A stretch of 64,000 nucleotides of DNA from Castanea sativa. Lineage: Eukaryota > Streptophyta > Magnoliopsida > Fagales > Fagaceae. Numbering within the stretch: the first letter of the stretch is position 1; each line of letters begins with the position of its first letter. The stretch is taken from positions 43,463,335 through 43,527,334 of the forward strand of contig NC_134018.1 in assembly GCF_040712315.1 (NCBI RefSeq), given 5' to 3'. A program made the position numbers and the translations under genes. Shown here one piece after another: positions 21,238-33,769 of the stretch. The notes under the pieces are model-generated. The model made no database searches. It had not been told where the DNA came from and saw only the letters and a program-made list of their open reading frames with translations.

Positions 21238-24200
21238 CAGTGGCGGCGCCACATTATGGTCAAGGTGTTCCCAGGAACACCCTGACTTGAAATTTATATA
21301 TATAAATTTTTTTTTTTACCCTTAAAAAATAAAATAGGAACACCCTCAATTAAAATTAGGAACACCCTCACATTAAAAAAATATATATATTTGTTCTACT
21401 TCCAAGCCAAAAAAAAAAACCCAAAAAAAAATTTCAACTAAAATCTGAAAAAAAAAAAAAAAATTTGTAACAGAGAAAAAAAAAAAATGTAAGAGCAAAT
21501 TGCAAACGGATCACAGCAAGCCCAACAGAGACAGATCACAACAAAATGTAAGAGAAAAGAAAGCGAACAGATCACAGCAAGCCCAACATCAAGCCCACTG
21601 CCCACGGCAAGCCCAATAGAGACAGAGGAAGCAAACCCACGGTTTCTCAACCAAAAAAAAAAAAAAAAAAATTACAGACCCATCAGAAACCTCAAATCAG
21701 TTCAGAGTTCAGTACATCATCACTAAAGCTCTTCTCAAAAAAATTAAAAAAATTAGTAAAGCTAAACAAACCTAAAAAAAGGAGAAACAGAGCAACGACG
21801 CTCCCCTTCGAAGCTAGATCGATCCACCGTCCACGGTTCTAGCCGCTCATCGGACATCGGAGATCGCCAGATCGGTCCAGCTCCAGTCGCTCATCGGAGA
21901 TCGGCCTCGTCGCATCGGAGACGGAGATCGGTCCGCAACTCCGCAACATCCAGTCGCAGTGCTCATCGTCGCCGCGCTCATCGTCGCCATCGCCATCGCC
22001 ATCGCCGTCGCCGTTGCCATCGCCATCGCCGTCGCCGTTGCCATCCCAGGTATTTCTCTCTCTTTTTCTCTCTGACTCTCTGTCTCTCTCTCGCCTCTCG
22101 GTCTCTCACTCTCTCTATACTCTCTCAAGTCTCAAATCTGAAATGAAATAGGAATAAATGAATGAAATGCCTTTAATCTTTATTTATGACTCTCTCTCTC
22201 TTTAGTCATTATTAAATTTATGACTTTGTTTGTTTGTCATTTTATTTGTCTGTTTGTCACTTTGTCTCGTTGTTGAACTGGACCAACTGGTGATCCGTGA
22301 TTGGTTGCTGATTCCAGCAGCACTCAGTTTATTATTATTTTTTTTTACTTTTTAAATTTGACATTTTACTTTTGGCTTTATCTTATGATTGAATCTTATC
22401 CGTTGATTGGTGTGTAAATTGAAATGTGTTGGTGTTGCCGTGTTGGACTATTGATGTGTATTGATATTGGACTCAACTCAAAGACATTAATTGTCTTTTA
22501 GCGTTATTGTGATTTATAAAATTGTGATTGTGAAATTTTCTGATTGGTAGCTAGATTTTGTGAAATTTTCTGATTTTCTTTTAGCGTTATAATTTAATTA
22601 ATCAATACATTATAAAAGACAAAAAAAATTAAATTATGTTAGACTAAACAACAATTAATAATCTTATAATTAATGAAACAATAATATAACAAATTATAAT
22701 TCATAAAAGACAAACAAATTAATGAAACAACTAAATAATAATTAATAATTTATTGATATTTCAAATAAACTTATAATTTATTTTTTATTCTTTTGCTAGA
22801 ATTATGGACAAATACTTGATAAAAAAACCGCGTACCCAAGATTCATCTCCTGTGCAAGATTCATCTCCATCTTCTAAGCGAAGTCGTGTTGACTTTAACT
22901 TAGAAAATCTTCCTTCAGATCCTGGGCTACGACAAAAGATATCATCTTATCATCCTAATAATCATGATGAAATAAGAAGATATTATTTAGGAAAAGGCCC
23001 TTGTCGACCTCCTCATGATTACCCGGTATCATATTTTTCTGGAAAGCCCCGTCGATTTAGAGTCGAATGGTATGAAAATAGAAATTGGTTGGAATATAGT
23101 ATAGCCAAAGATGCAGCATTTTGTTTTTATTGCTACCTATTTGGGAAAGATGTTGGTAAGCAAGGAGGAGGTGACACTTTTGTAACGAAGGGATTCAGAC
23201 TTTGGAATCAAGTTGGGAAGTTAGATTCCCATGTTGGAGGAGTTAATAGTGCTCATAACCAAGCTGTCAAGAAGAGTGAAGATTTACAGAAGGAAAAGCA
23301 ACACATTCAAAGTGTCTTGGTTAAGCAATCAAATCAAGATAAAGCTAATTATCGGATTCAATTAAACGCAATAGTTGATTGCGTAAGATTCCTTTTATTC
23401 CGAGGATTAGCTTTTCGTGGTCATGATGAATCTCAAGGTTCAAGTGATAAAGGAAATTTCCTTGAGCTTCTACAATTTTTGGGGGATCACAATGAATCTA
23501 TCAATGAAGTGATGCAAAATACTTGGAAAAATTGCAAGATTACCCATCATGATATTCAAAAAGACATGGTGAATGCAATTGCACGTGAAACATCTAAAGC
23601 CATCATCGAGGATCTTGGCAATGGGTTCTTTTCAATATTAGTTGATGAGTCACGTGATATCTCAGTGAAAGAACAAATGGCACTCGTTCTTCGTTATGTG
23701 AACAAACAAGGAATTATTATAGAGCGGTTCCTTGGTATTGTACATGTAGCAAGTACCACCGCTTTGTCACTCAAATGTGCTATTGAATGTTTACTTTGTG
23801 AACATAATTTGAGTTTATCGAGACTACGTGGGCAAGGTTATGACGGAGCTAGTAATATGCAAGGTGATATCAATGGTCTCAAAACTTTAATTTTGAAAGA
23901 GAATAAGTCAGCATTTTATGTCCATTGTTTTGCTCATCAACTTCAATTGACACTTGTTGCCGTTGCTAAAAATCACGTTAACATTGCTGATTTTTTTTTA
24001 TGTGGTTAGTAATTTAGTAACTGTTGTTGGAGGCTCTTGTAAGAGACGAGATGCTCTTCGAGATGCTCTTCGAGATGCTCTTCGAGATGCTCTTCGAGAT
24101 GCTCAATTTGCCAAAATTAAAGAAGATTTAGAGAATGGTGTACGAAGAAGTGGACAAGGTTTGAATCAAGAGACAAATCTTAAACATCCTGGTGATACAC

Positions 24201-25308
24201 GTTGGGGATCATATTATGGGACTATTCTCAACTTGATTTTGATGTTCTCTGCTGTTGCTGATGTACTTGAGATTATTGAAGAAGATGGGCTCTCCGACCA
24301 AAAAGTTGAAGCTCGATCTATTATGAGGTCAATTCTATCTTTTGAATTTGTTTTTGCTCTACACTTGATGAAAAACATTTTAGGGATTACAAATGAGTTG
24401 TCAATAGCATTGCAAAAAAAAAATCAAGATATAGTAAATGCTATGGATCTTGTTAAAGTGTCTAAGCAACGATTGCAAGTGATGAGAGATGATGAATGGA
24501 CATCTTTATTGACTGAAGTGTCTTCATTTTGTGCCACACATGAAATTCCTATCTTGAACATGGATGAAATATTTGTAGTTAGTGGGAGGCCGCGACGCAA
24601 CACCCAACAAAATACAAATTTACATCATTATCGTGTTGAGCTATTCTACACAGTCATAGATATGCAACTTCAAGAGCTAAACAATCGTTTTTCAGAGGTG
24701 AATACCGATTTGCTAATTTGTATGGCTTGCTTGAATCCAAGTAATTCATTTGTGGCTTTTGATAAGGAAAAGTTAATACATCTAGCAATGTTCTATCCAT
24801 ATGATTTTCCTGGGACAGATATCTTGGCACTTGACTCTCAGCTTAAGAATTTCATTTTTGATATGCGCAACAATGACTTGTTTTTAGAGCTTCAAGGAGT
24901 TAGTGAACTTGCTGAAAAGTTAGTGAGCACGAGGAAGCATGAGACTTATCCATTAGTCTATTTGCTTGTGAAGTTAGCTTTGACCCTTCCTGTTGCTACT
25001 GCAACAGTAGAAAGAAGTTTTTCAGCAATGAAATATATAAAGAATGAACTGCGCAATCGAATGGGAGATCAGTGGATGAATGATTGCTTGGTTGTATATA
25101 TTGAAAAAGATATAGCTTGTAGCATTGATAACGAGACTATCATGCAACGATTTCAAAATATGAAAAATCGTAGAAGGCAATTGTAAATTTTATGTATTTA
25201 CATGTTTTTTGATTGTTGTTGTCAATATATAAAATTTTCTTTTTATTAGATCGTGTAATTTATACTTATTAAGGAACACTCTGAGAAAAATTTCTGGAGC
25301 CTCCACTG
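21238..25308 (+). mobile_element. Full-length hAT transposon
   Basis: Inverted ends cagtggcggcgcca (left) and cagtggaggctcca (right, reverse complemented) match at 12 of 14 bases. The exact 8-bp target duplication tcaggagg lies at 21230-21237 and 25309-25316. A subterminal palindrome (ggtgttcccaggaacacc) sits near the left end and a related aaggaacac near the right. The element is 4071 bp. A transcribed leader with gccatcgccatc-type triplets ends at a probable donor (cag|gtattt, 22050), with an acceptor (tttgctag, 22799) just before the transposase ATG, so a 5'-leader intron is likely. Confidence 0.95.
22804..25186 (+). pseudogene. hAT transposase, ZMYM/TTF-type, one frameshift
   Basis: The first part (22804-23990) has the TTF-type zinc finger (YPVSYFSGKPRRFRVEWYE onward, then FCFYCYLFG, about residues 75-120) and a DUF4371-type core with candidate catalytic Asp residues in LVDESRDIS and GYDGASNMQG. 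The second part, in the next frame to 25186, has the rest of the core and the C-terminal hAT dimerisation domain (LTLPVATATVERSFSAMKYI). The break is at a run of nine T (23991-23999); a run of eight would keep one frame of about 790 residues. Everything else looks open, so this is a very recent lesion or a base-calling error. A 12-bp unit encoding DALR is repeated four times at 24050-24097. Confidence 0.88.
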
Positions 25309-25316
25309 TCAGGAGG

Positions 25317-26068
25317 TTATAAAATTAACTATAAAAAAAAAAAAAAGTAAGTTACAAAATTAGATTTACAAATTAGGCGTGTCTCTAGATTTATTGGCCC
25401 GTATACATCTCCAATGTCGCACTACCCGGAAACCTCATCTAATTCTGCTTCCTTTTCTAACTGCAACAACATCATCATCATCATATGCATTGCCGTTACA
25501 ATATAATATCACACTATCACACTCTCACTCCCCCTCTTACCTAATCCCCCCCCGTAATCTCCGTATTCAGTTGTTTGACACTACTCCTCCCTCCCTCTCT
25601 ATACACTTCCGTTTTCTCACCTCCAAGAAAAAACGGATACCCGTTACGCGTTACGTCACCTTAATAATTTCAAAACCACATATTCAAAACCCCAAAAAAG
25701 AGAAAAAGTAAGATAAACACTACAAGGGAGAGACCTAACCTAACTGCCCAAAAAAAAAAACTTATAGATTTCTTAGGAAAGTCCGTTATCTTAATCAGTT
25801 AAAAAAAAAGTGGAGGAAGTTATAACTCCCACTTCTCTCTCTAACCACTTCACCTCTCTCTTTCTCTTTCTAAAAGTCTCAAACCCCATGCACATTATAT
25901 ATATATATAAAATAAAAAAAAATGAATGAAATTAAACAACTGAAACAAACGCGGTTGTAATGCGAGCAAAGTAAACAGACTTTAACTTCATATATAAAAA
26001 AGAAAATCCTTATATCAAGTAGCGGTTTTGCGGTTCACACCCACAACCCCTCTCTCTTCGATCAGATT
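25317..26068 (+). promoter_or_regulatory. Promoter and leader region of the MYB gene
   Basis: The stretch between the hAT element and the MYB start is pyrimidine-rich with CT and (CAT)n runs. A TATA box (tatataaa, 25991-25998) is well placed for a start near 26025, giving a leader of about 45 bases. Confidence 0.55.
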
Positions 26069-26830
26069 ATGGTGATGAAAATGGAGAACGGTGGTGGTGA
26101 TAGGATCAAAGGATCGTGGACCCCACAAGAGGATGCAACGTTAATGAAGCTAGTGGAACAACATGGCCCACGTAACTGGTCTCTGATAAGTCAAGGAATT
26201 CCTGGTCGGTCGGGGAAGTCGTGTCGTTTAAGGTGGTGTAATCAGCTGAGTCCCACGGTGCAGCATCGTCCTTTTACGCCTGCGGAGGACGCTATCATAT
26301 TCCAGGCCCACGCAGTCCACGGTAACAGGTGGGCTACCATAGCGAGACTCTTGCCTGGCCGTACCGACAACGCGATCAAGAATCACTGGAACTCCACTCT
26401 ACGACGTCGTCGCGGCGGTAATGGGTCCGAGTTGGAGTCCGCTTCGTCTGAGTCTAACTCGGTGGTGAAGCGCTCGGATGCTGGCTCGTCTGACTCGGAC
26501 TCGGGGCTTAAACGGCAGCGTTTAATGGGTGGTGGTACTGGTGGGTGGCCAGAGGAGAATAGTAATTTGGTGGTGGGGCCACAGACTTCGCTGACGCTGT
26601 CACTGCCGGGTGGGGGTGGTGGTGAGAGTGTGATAACGTTACCCCCGGTTGATGAGAAAATGAAAGTGACGGTTGAGGAAGAGAATGAGGAAGAGGAAGA
26701 GGAAGAGACGTGTTTGGTGACGATCATGCAGAAGATGATTGCGGCGGAGGTCAGGAATTACATGGATACTTTACGGTCAAAGAATGGACCCGGTCCTGAT
26801 TGTGGGCCACCGGCCCAAAAGGGTTCTTAG
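26069..26830 (+). CDS. R2R3-MYB transcription factor, subgroup 22 (MYB44/70/73/77-like)
   Basis: One exon, 253 residues, stop at 26828-26830. R2 (about residues 14-64) and R3 (about 67-115) carry the regularly spaced Trp residues, with Phe replacing the first Trp of R3 as is usual. The helices [15 protein letters not shown] and [15 protein letters not shown] are the DNA-reading helices of this subgroup. Downstream are SLTLSLPGG, which contains an LxLxL (EAR-type) repression motif, and an acidic run. Then comes [15 protein letters not shown], matching the C-terminal motif of MYB44-type proteins. The family acts in the nucleus in abscisic acid, auxin and stress responses; that role here is inferred. 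Met codons at positions 1, 3 and 5 leave the exact start open. Confidence 0.95.
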   Translation: MVMKMENGGGDRIKGSWTPQEDATLMKLVEQHGPRNWSLISQGIPGRSGKSCRLRWCNQLSPTVQHRPFTPAEDAIIFQAHAVHGNRWATIARLLPGRTDNAIKNHWNSTLRRRRGGNGSELESASSESNSVVKRSDAGSSDSDSGLKRQRLMGGGTGGWPEENSNLVVGPQTSLTLSLPGGGGGESVITLPPVDEKMKVTVEEENEEEEEEETCLVTIMQKMIAAEVRNYMDTLRSKNGPGPDCGPPAQKGS

Positions 26831-29149
26831 TTATAGTAAGAATCTATGGCTCTCTTTTTTTCTTTTTCTTTTTTTCTGCGAAGAATTTTCAGTTTGGCTG
26901 GAGTTTGAATCGGAACCTAGGAAATGAAATGAGAACTTCAAAGCGTGAATTGAGTAATTTCAAATGTCTCTTTCATTCATGTCTTTTAGTATTTTACTTT
27001 TATTAGTTAAGATCATGTTTGTTTTCAGATTTCCTTTATTTTTGTTTAATACTGAAGATAAAATGGATCAGAATTCCCAGAGGTGGGGTCTTATGGCCTC
27101 AAAAGTATCTTGAATTTCTGTGATATTTTTGATTTAATTTACTTTTAATAACCATTTCTAGATAAAAGAACAAAGCTTGGGTACAAAATTTATAATTGTT
27201 ATTAAAGTGATTTTCTTGCTAGTGGTGCTCTTCTCAATCGGTTTGTCTTTGACCACAGTGATTATTAATAGTTTGCATTTCTTAATTAAAAGACTAACAC
27301 ACTTTATAAAGTGATCAGTTGGACTTGTAAACAATGCAAGGAGCACTTAACGTACGCTAAGATGAGGTTGAGTGGAAGGATTTAAATTCTAGATGATTAT
27401 ATTAGGACACTAGAGAGAGCTTAAACTTATTAAACTATAAGACTTTTGGTTACTAAAAATAGGAATATGGTTAACTTGTTTGCATTTCTAGTAACAAGTA
27501 GATCTTGTAGTGCACTACTAGTTATAGGTATATTCTATTACATTGAATGCAATGTAAACTAGTTACATTGCAAGTGAGTCAATATTATCAAACCACAGGC
27601 TATGACAAACTTAAGGAGCATGCAAAAGGGACTACAACTAGGTAAAAATATTATTTCCAAGAGACTCTGTTAAAATAGTGACACACTTAAACAAGTTAAA
27701 CAAACTCTAGAAATTTGCTAAACTAGACACAAGAGAAGCATGCAAAAAGGATTATAACTCGACAAAATATCATTTTCGAGAGATTGTGTGTTAAAAAAGT
27801 GACACTTAAGTTAAACAAACTCTAGAAATTTGCTAAACTAGACGCACATTACTGTGTAATTTCTCTCTCCATTGCTAGCTATAAATAGTGAAGAACGACA
27901 TCATCCACTATTCATTAACAGATGAATAAGTGTCTTTGGTACGATGGTGTTCTAGAAGAGGATGGTGCTGGCTTTAATGCTAGTATCAATAAATAACTAG
28001 CTATTAGCTAGCTATTGCTAAAAATCTTCGTTTTGTCTAAATAGTAAGCTCCAAGGATGAAACACATCCATCGATGTTTAACTCAGAGGTCACACAAGAA
28101 TTTGCAAATTAACAAGATTATTATTTGGAAACGAATGAAACTTCATTGTCCATGGTACAAAACAAACAAGAGAGTGGCAGTATGTAAACAAATTTATCTC
28201 AAACTGGATACGGGATATAGAATCAAATTTATCTCAAACTAGATTCGGAGTATAGAATCCTATACCAAAGTCTAAAATATTAAGAAATCCTGATAAATTA
28301 TGACTTGTATAAATGTAATTGTTTGAGGAGAGCAATTTAAATTATACTTCTTGTTTATGAAAAGTCTAGTAAGGGTTCTTGTTTGAGCAAAATTCTCTTT
28401 ACACATGTTAGAAAGAAACATATGTTCAATGAAGCTAATGAAAATCCCAAATGCCGAGCTAACCACCAACCAAAAATAATTAAAGTTGGCACAAAAAATC
28501 TCGAATAGAGCCGTGCCCAAGCATTTGTTTGCATACGGGCTATACAGAGTGCATTGCATTTTGTTATTAGTTTCCTTCAATATTTTAATAATTCTTTATA
28601 AAAAATTATAATCTTCCATGTTCTATGCATGATATAGATAGGCATATTTTATGCCTACTCAAAAATGCATATATCATTTTCGACCAAAAAAAAGAGTGCA
28701 AATGTTGATTTAATAAATTCAAAATTCAAATATCCTTCAATTGCTTTCTTTATGTTCTTGATAGTGTGCTAATTTTTTTTTTTATTGGTCTTGTTTCAAC
28801 TTTTGCAAAAGTAATTGAATTTGAGTAAGAATATCATATTTCAAATTAATTATTTCTCATATAAATCATAGAAAAATGACATTAAAATTTCATTACATTT
28901 AAACAATTAATGCACCACTTAATATAACAAAATAAATGTATTTATTCTATTAGGATCCCATATTAAAATAATTTCTTATATAAATTTTATATAAATAATC
29001 ATATAAATTCATCTAATATAAATAATTAATGCATAACTATAAATAATTAATAACATATATGCATTTACTTTATTTGCTAATCCAATGAACTAATACTTTG
29101 ATATAAATGCAAACTTTGTTGAAATGGAAAAACTTAAATAAAGAAAATG
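26831..29149. other. AT-rich intergenic region
   Basis: No gene is supported. A duplication with a 115-bp period covers about 27614-27848: gttaaacaaactctagaaat recurs at 27695 and 27810. The segment 28085-28260 (cacacaagaatttgcaaatt ... atagaatcctat) is related to 50650-50870 on the other side of the retrotransposon block. 28600-29100 is very AT-rich with nothing recognisable. Confidence 0.5.
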
Positions 29150-30155
29150 GCAAATTACAATTTACCACTTGTGGTTTGTTCGAAATTAAAGTTGTATACC
29201 TGTGATTTCTCAACAAAAAAAAAAAAAAAAGGTTACATACCTGTGGTATGAAATTTGGCATTTTACTCACTTGAGGTTAGTTTTGTTAAGCTTTCGAAAC
29301 CTACTGTGACTTTTTCGTTAGAAAACAACTTTTAACATAAAAAAATAACATAAAACGGATCAAAAAGTTAGTGTGTCATCAAACATGAGCTTCTTCATTG
29401 CAAGCAACAATTCCTTAACTTTAGCCCACAAAGCTTCCATAGGAGTTTCTTTCTTTGACAAGCCAAGGATTTCCCCCACTATTTTTTTTTTCCAAATCTC
29501 GCTGTAGAAACACAATTAGAAGAAAATGCGGCACCAAGGAAGATGTTTACAAGAAGAACTTGACCAAGGAAGACAATGCTTGCTTGTGGAGTAGTTTAAC
29601 TCTATTGGTGGAGAGGACCAACTTGCAAGGATCCATGGAGAGGACAGTAGTTTAACTCTAATTGAGTCTAAACCAAGACTGAAGAAATGTAAAAGGCCAA
29701 AGAGAATTACTCCACACTAGATTCTAAAATAAGAAAAATAATTGCTCCACTAAGTCCTCCTCCATCACAAAACCAAACTACACTATTACACCTAAACTCG
29801 ACAAATTCATGGCCCCAAACCCACCATTAACGAACCCCAAGAAACAAATCGAACACAAACCCCAACCTTCTCAGATCTGCCATGGAGTTGTAGCGAAGGC
29901 CTGAGAAAACCTATGGTAATGGTGAACAGAGTAGCAGCAAACAACAATAGTGGAGGTGTAAGAAGTTCAACCATGAATACCTTGGATAAGATTGAGGAGA
30001 GAGAGAAATGTATCTTCAAACCCTAACCTTTTTTCTCTGTTTTATATTATGTTTGGGTGTTAAAAGTTGGTACCCATGTAAGCTTAACGAAGCTAAGCTC
30101 AAGCGGATAAAGTGCCAAATTTCAAACCATAGAAACATAAATTTCGACTAAACTA
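29150..30155. mobile_element. Mutator-like element with long TIRs
   Basis: The left end holds gaaatttggcattttactca followed by cttgaggttagttttgttaag (29248-29291). The right end, reverse complemented, holds gaaatttggcactttatccg followed by cttgagcttagcttcgttaag. The arms extend further at lower identity (tttg/tcgaaatt). This is the look of common plant MULE termini that start with caaattacaatttaccac-like DNA. The interior has a 70-codon minus frame but no recognisable transposase. The ends are approximate. Confidence 0.5.
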
Positions 30156-30161
30156 ATAAAG

Positions 30162-30290
30162 TTCCAAAGTTCAATCTTCGCCTACACCAAAAACCGATTG
30201 GTGTCTTGATTTGCTGATAAAAAACTGTAGCAGATGCCATAAGTTGAAACTCTCTTAAAAAAATCTCTAGAAATGCACCTTTTTTGTTTA
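30162..30290 (+). repeat. SINE copy, 5' truncated
   Basis: A B-box-like agttcaatcttcgcc is followed by tacaccaaaaaccgattggtg, a gtcttgatttgctgataa phrase and gccataagttgaaactctct, then an A-rich tail. I recognise this string as the body of a dispersed plant SINE. The A-box end is missing or decayed. Confidence 0.55.
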
Positions 30291-30296
30291 GTACTT

Positions 30297-31561
30297 TGTC
30301 GAGGGTTTTTTTTTTTTTTTACTTTTCTTGTGCCTTAGACATGCGTCTTAATGTTATTGGACAATGCTTAGTCTAGACTTTTTCTAAGAAGGAAGTTGGG
30401 CCTGGCGCTCCACGGAATGAGCTCTAAAGTACCATTCTGCTGCTGTCAGTTTGTGGACAAACATTAAGTCCAAAGTCCAAGGAAAGACGCTGCAAAGTGG
30501 GCTTATCCTCTGTTTCATCTATGGCTACCTCCTCATTTTATAGTGAGCTAATTCAATAGAATTTCTCCCTTTTACCCTTAGGGCTTCACCAACTGTTTTT
30601 GGTTTGTTGTGGGCATCCCTTTAGGACTACCCACCAACTCATTGGATGCCCCGACCACTGCCATTGCTCAGTACATGTTTGCCGCACCATTACTCATTTC
30701 ACGACAAAATTCCCTTTTGTTTGTTCTTGCTGTATACTTCTACCTCTAGGTTCAAATGGATAAGGATTGGGCTACCTCACTACCTAGTTCAATGGCTTGC
30801 ATCAGATGGTCTCAACCATCTATTACTTCTTTTGGGTAAGATGCCATCCCAACAAGGTATATTCCCAAAAGAAGTCATGGCTGGAAACCAAATATAGACC
30901 TCCTTTTCACCCTACCATTAAACCACACCCTCTGAATCCCTTTGACCGTCGGCCCACCTCCCTTGTATTGGCTGGGTACAGGTTGGTGGTGCTTTGGCCC
31001 TTGTATGCTTGCTCCACTATCTTATGTTTTTGTCTTCTTTCATTCGCACACCGTTTCTGCTGTAGCAGATTAGCTTTGTTTTGTTCTACTGTGTGTCTCT
31101 ATCTTATTTCTTCATGCTTTTCTTGCTGTGTTTGTCATTTGCTTTAGTTTGGCTTTTCTTTCCTTCACGCAATTCCTGCAACTGACATTTCCTAATGTTC
31201 TTTGTTTCTTTTCATCGTGCTTGTTCATATTAATTTTCACACCTATCGTTTTATACAAAAGGATTTGGGCATTTGTGGGCCAAATAATGTTAACTGGATC
31301 AAAAGGGTCTTGGGCCCAATTTGCCTTGATCTGTCAAAGTCATTCTATTGAAGAACTGTATTCTGTGGCAGATTTGTATTCTGCTACAGATTTGTAATCT
31401 GCTGTACATTTGTGTTTTGCTGTTGATCGCTTTCCCTTGCACTTCTTTCTTTGGACCTTTCTTACTCTTCAATCTTCTTGGTGGGTCTTTGGGTCTTGCT
31501 TTTCATTGGGCTTTCCTCCATATTGGCTTTTGGGTACGAATTCAGAAAATGGGCATCAACA
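30297..31561 (-). repeat. Outer element 3' LTR, internally deleted (1265 bp)
   Basis: It matches the right LTR at both ends but lacks the segment equivalent to about 47790-49455. The join lies at about 30514, where the text passes from ctctgtttca directly to tctatggctacctcc. A TATA-like ctataaaatgagg reads on the minus strand near 30536-30548. The tract beside it on the minus strand (caaggggttgaa, 31562-31573) would serve as polypurine tract. Confidence 0.82.
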
Positions 31562-32779
31562 TTCAACCCCTTGAGCATATGGATTGCTCTTGCAATTCAT
31601 ATGTGAAAAATTATGCAATTTTCTTTCGCCGGTTGTTTCACAACTCACATGCGAATGCTTCTCTTCTTTTCTTCGCGGGCTTGTTGTTTCAATCTTTACT
31701 CTCCTTAGGCAAGTCGTTCTTTTTCTTTTTGTAAATTTATGACCCTCCAAAGGTAGCCAAAAAGTTGCTGTTCATGAGGGTGGTGGCTTTGTTACTGTCA
31801 CCCCAAAGCGAGTTTGTTGAAAACTTTGCCTCTCTTTAGCTTGATTGTTTCTGCTGATTGCCTGCATGTTATTATTTGACTCGTGCTTGCTAGGCCTTTT
31901 TTGGACCTGGTGTATGCTTTCCTTCTGCTACATTCAAGTAGCCCAGTACTATCATTGGGCTTGTACTCATGCTATTTTGGGCTTCTTTGGCTCATTTCAT
32001 TTCGGGCTCCTTTGTCTCATTTTATTCTTTTGAGCATCCTCGGCCCATTCCAATTCTTGACTCCCATTGGCTTTTGCTAAGTCTTTTGGGATTCCTCGGC
32101 CCAAATGGCTACATTATTTTCTTTTGGGGTCCATGGGCTTTCCATCAACCCCTCACTCAATTCATTACTTCAGGCCTCTTGGGCCCATTCTTGCTTGCTT
32201 TTTATTTCTCATAATGCCCATGAGTTTGCTACTTCTTTCTCTGGGCTCCTTTAGGCCCCCTTGCTTTCTTTGAGGCCCATTTACTATTTTCTAGGCTTAT
32301 GATCCATTATTCCTGCCATTCGAGTTTAATGGTTTTCTTCTCAATTTACTAACTCTTTTCTTCCCATATTGTTGGGCTTTTTCCTGCTATTGGGGCTCCT
32401 TGCCAAAGTGGGCATCAACATTACCCTCATTCAAAGGAATTGTTGTTGATGATGATGTGTGCATCCTTCTCTTCTTCATCATTCTTTTACTTGTTTCTTG
32501 GTTTGCTTCTTGGAAATTCCTTGTGATCTTGGACTTCTACAATGGTACTCATTTCTTTGCTTTTGTAGGGATAAATACTCATTTTTCTACTTATGCAGAA
32601 TATGTAGACACTTTTTGCTGCAATACATGCACTTATTTCTCTGCGTTAATGCACATCTTACTCTGCTTCTGCTAGAGTAGCATCTATACTGTAGGAAGTG
32701 AAGGTTGTAGTAGATTCTGCGGTAGAAGAATTAGGCTTGACTGCTTCAGCTAACTTACTTTTTCTCACGTATTTCTTAG
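31562..32779 (-). other. Outer element interior, left part, with an LTR-like fragment
   Basis: No coding region. From about 31860 to 32420 the sequence resembles the end of the solo LTR at 17890-20179: both have ccattattcctg, cccat..t....atattgttgggct and ctattggg(g/c)c, and both end in aaagtgggcatcaaca. It is therefore a third LTR-type fragment of this superfamily inside the element. The rest is T-rich on the plus strand. Confidence 0.5.
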
Positions 32780-33428
32780 TGATGATGCCAAGAAAATCAG
32801 TAGGTTGGATGCTTCGGACTTGAAAGGACTACTGGTTCTTTCTACGGCCTGAAAAAGAAAGAAAAGCGTATCAAAGGCGACCGGGGCTGCCGGCCAAAAA
32901 TCCTCTGATGGTAAAGTTAGTTTTCCCTCTAAGTAATCTGAGTTCCAACTTTTTTGAGTAAAAACTGAACATACCTTGGCCTTGTCTGAATCAGTCTTTA
33001 TATAGTGCCTTCAGAGACGGTTATCGAAATAGGAACCTCTCCTGGATTCGAGGCTTAAACGTAACTGCCATAACCGTCCAGGAGTTACACTTCTATTTCA
33101 CAACGGATACATGACCGTTATGCATGGGATAAGGGATTGTCACATTATATTCGGAGATTCTCCCAAGTATGGTGCCCTCGTCCTGAATTTCCTTCGTCGA
33201 GTGCACCTGCTGATTCCAAGTTTAAAATCCTAGTCCATGGATCTTCGCGTGGACGAGTCTTTTCAAGGTAGGCTGTGCGCATCCCACGAACGAGGGATGT
33301 AGGTTCGCTATCACCCTCTGGACCCCCTTGTTCGTTACCCTCGTCCTGAGGATAACTTCTGGATGGCTGACGAGGTGATGACCGTCCATGGTCGGTTTGG
33401 GTGGTTTGAGTGTTTTCATCCCATATCA
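32780..33428 (-). repeat. Gypsy 3' LTR
   Basis: 649 bp, the same length as its partner. On the minus strand a TATA box (tatataaa, plus-strand 32997-33004) lies in the LTR. A purine-rich tract (gacgaggggcaac on the minus strand, 33429-33441) abuts it, as expected for the polypurine tract. Confidence 0.92.
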
Positions 33429-33592
33429 GTTGCCCCTCGTCCAGGAGTTATACGATGTACCAATAGATTTTAAAACGCACCACGTGTCACACATCCATAG
33501 GAGGTTAGTCAACTGGTTTACTCCTCCGAGGCATGCGCCACGTGTCACCCTATAATTAGGTCCGTCGTTGCGGTTACCGAGACTTTTCTGCT

Positions 33593-33600
33593 TATAAATA
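33593..33600 (+). promoter_or_regulatory. TATA box of the antisense gene in the gypsy element
   Basis: TATAAATA on the plus strand, just outside the 3' LTR and about 170 bases before the ATG at 33770. CT-rich leader-like DNA follows (tttctctctcatgcccctctcac). It suggests the antisense gene has its own promoter, independent of the LTRs. Confidence 0.6.
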
Positions 33601-33769
33601 GTGGTTTCTCTCTCATGCCCCTCTCACTTTTTCAAATTTTCCGCTTTGACACTCTCGTCCGTCGCTTCGTCTAAGAATATCCTCAGCGTCCTTAGTGTCC
33701 CTCGTCTAGAGCCAGGTAATCTTTCTATACTTACTTTAGCTTTCCTTGTTAAGTGTTAGGGCGTTTTAA

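Noticed and set aside
21847..22128. Minus-strand frame with MATAMAMATA repeats
   Set aside because: It reads the gccatcgcc triplet run in the hAT leader backwards; low complexity only.
26383..26727. 114-residue minus-strand frame with Ser and Pro runs
   Set aside because: It is antisense to the MYB coding region and arises from its acidic and Gly-rich codons.
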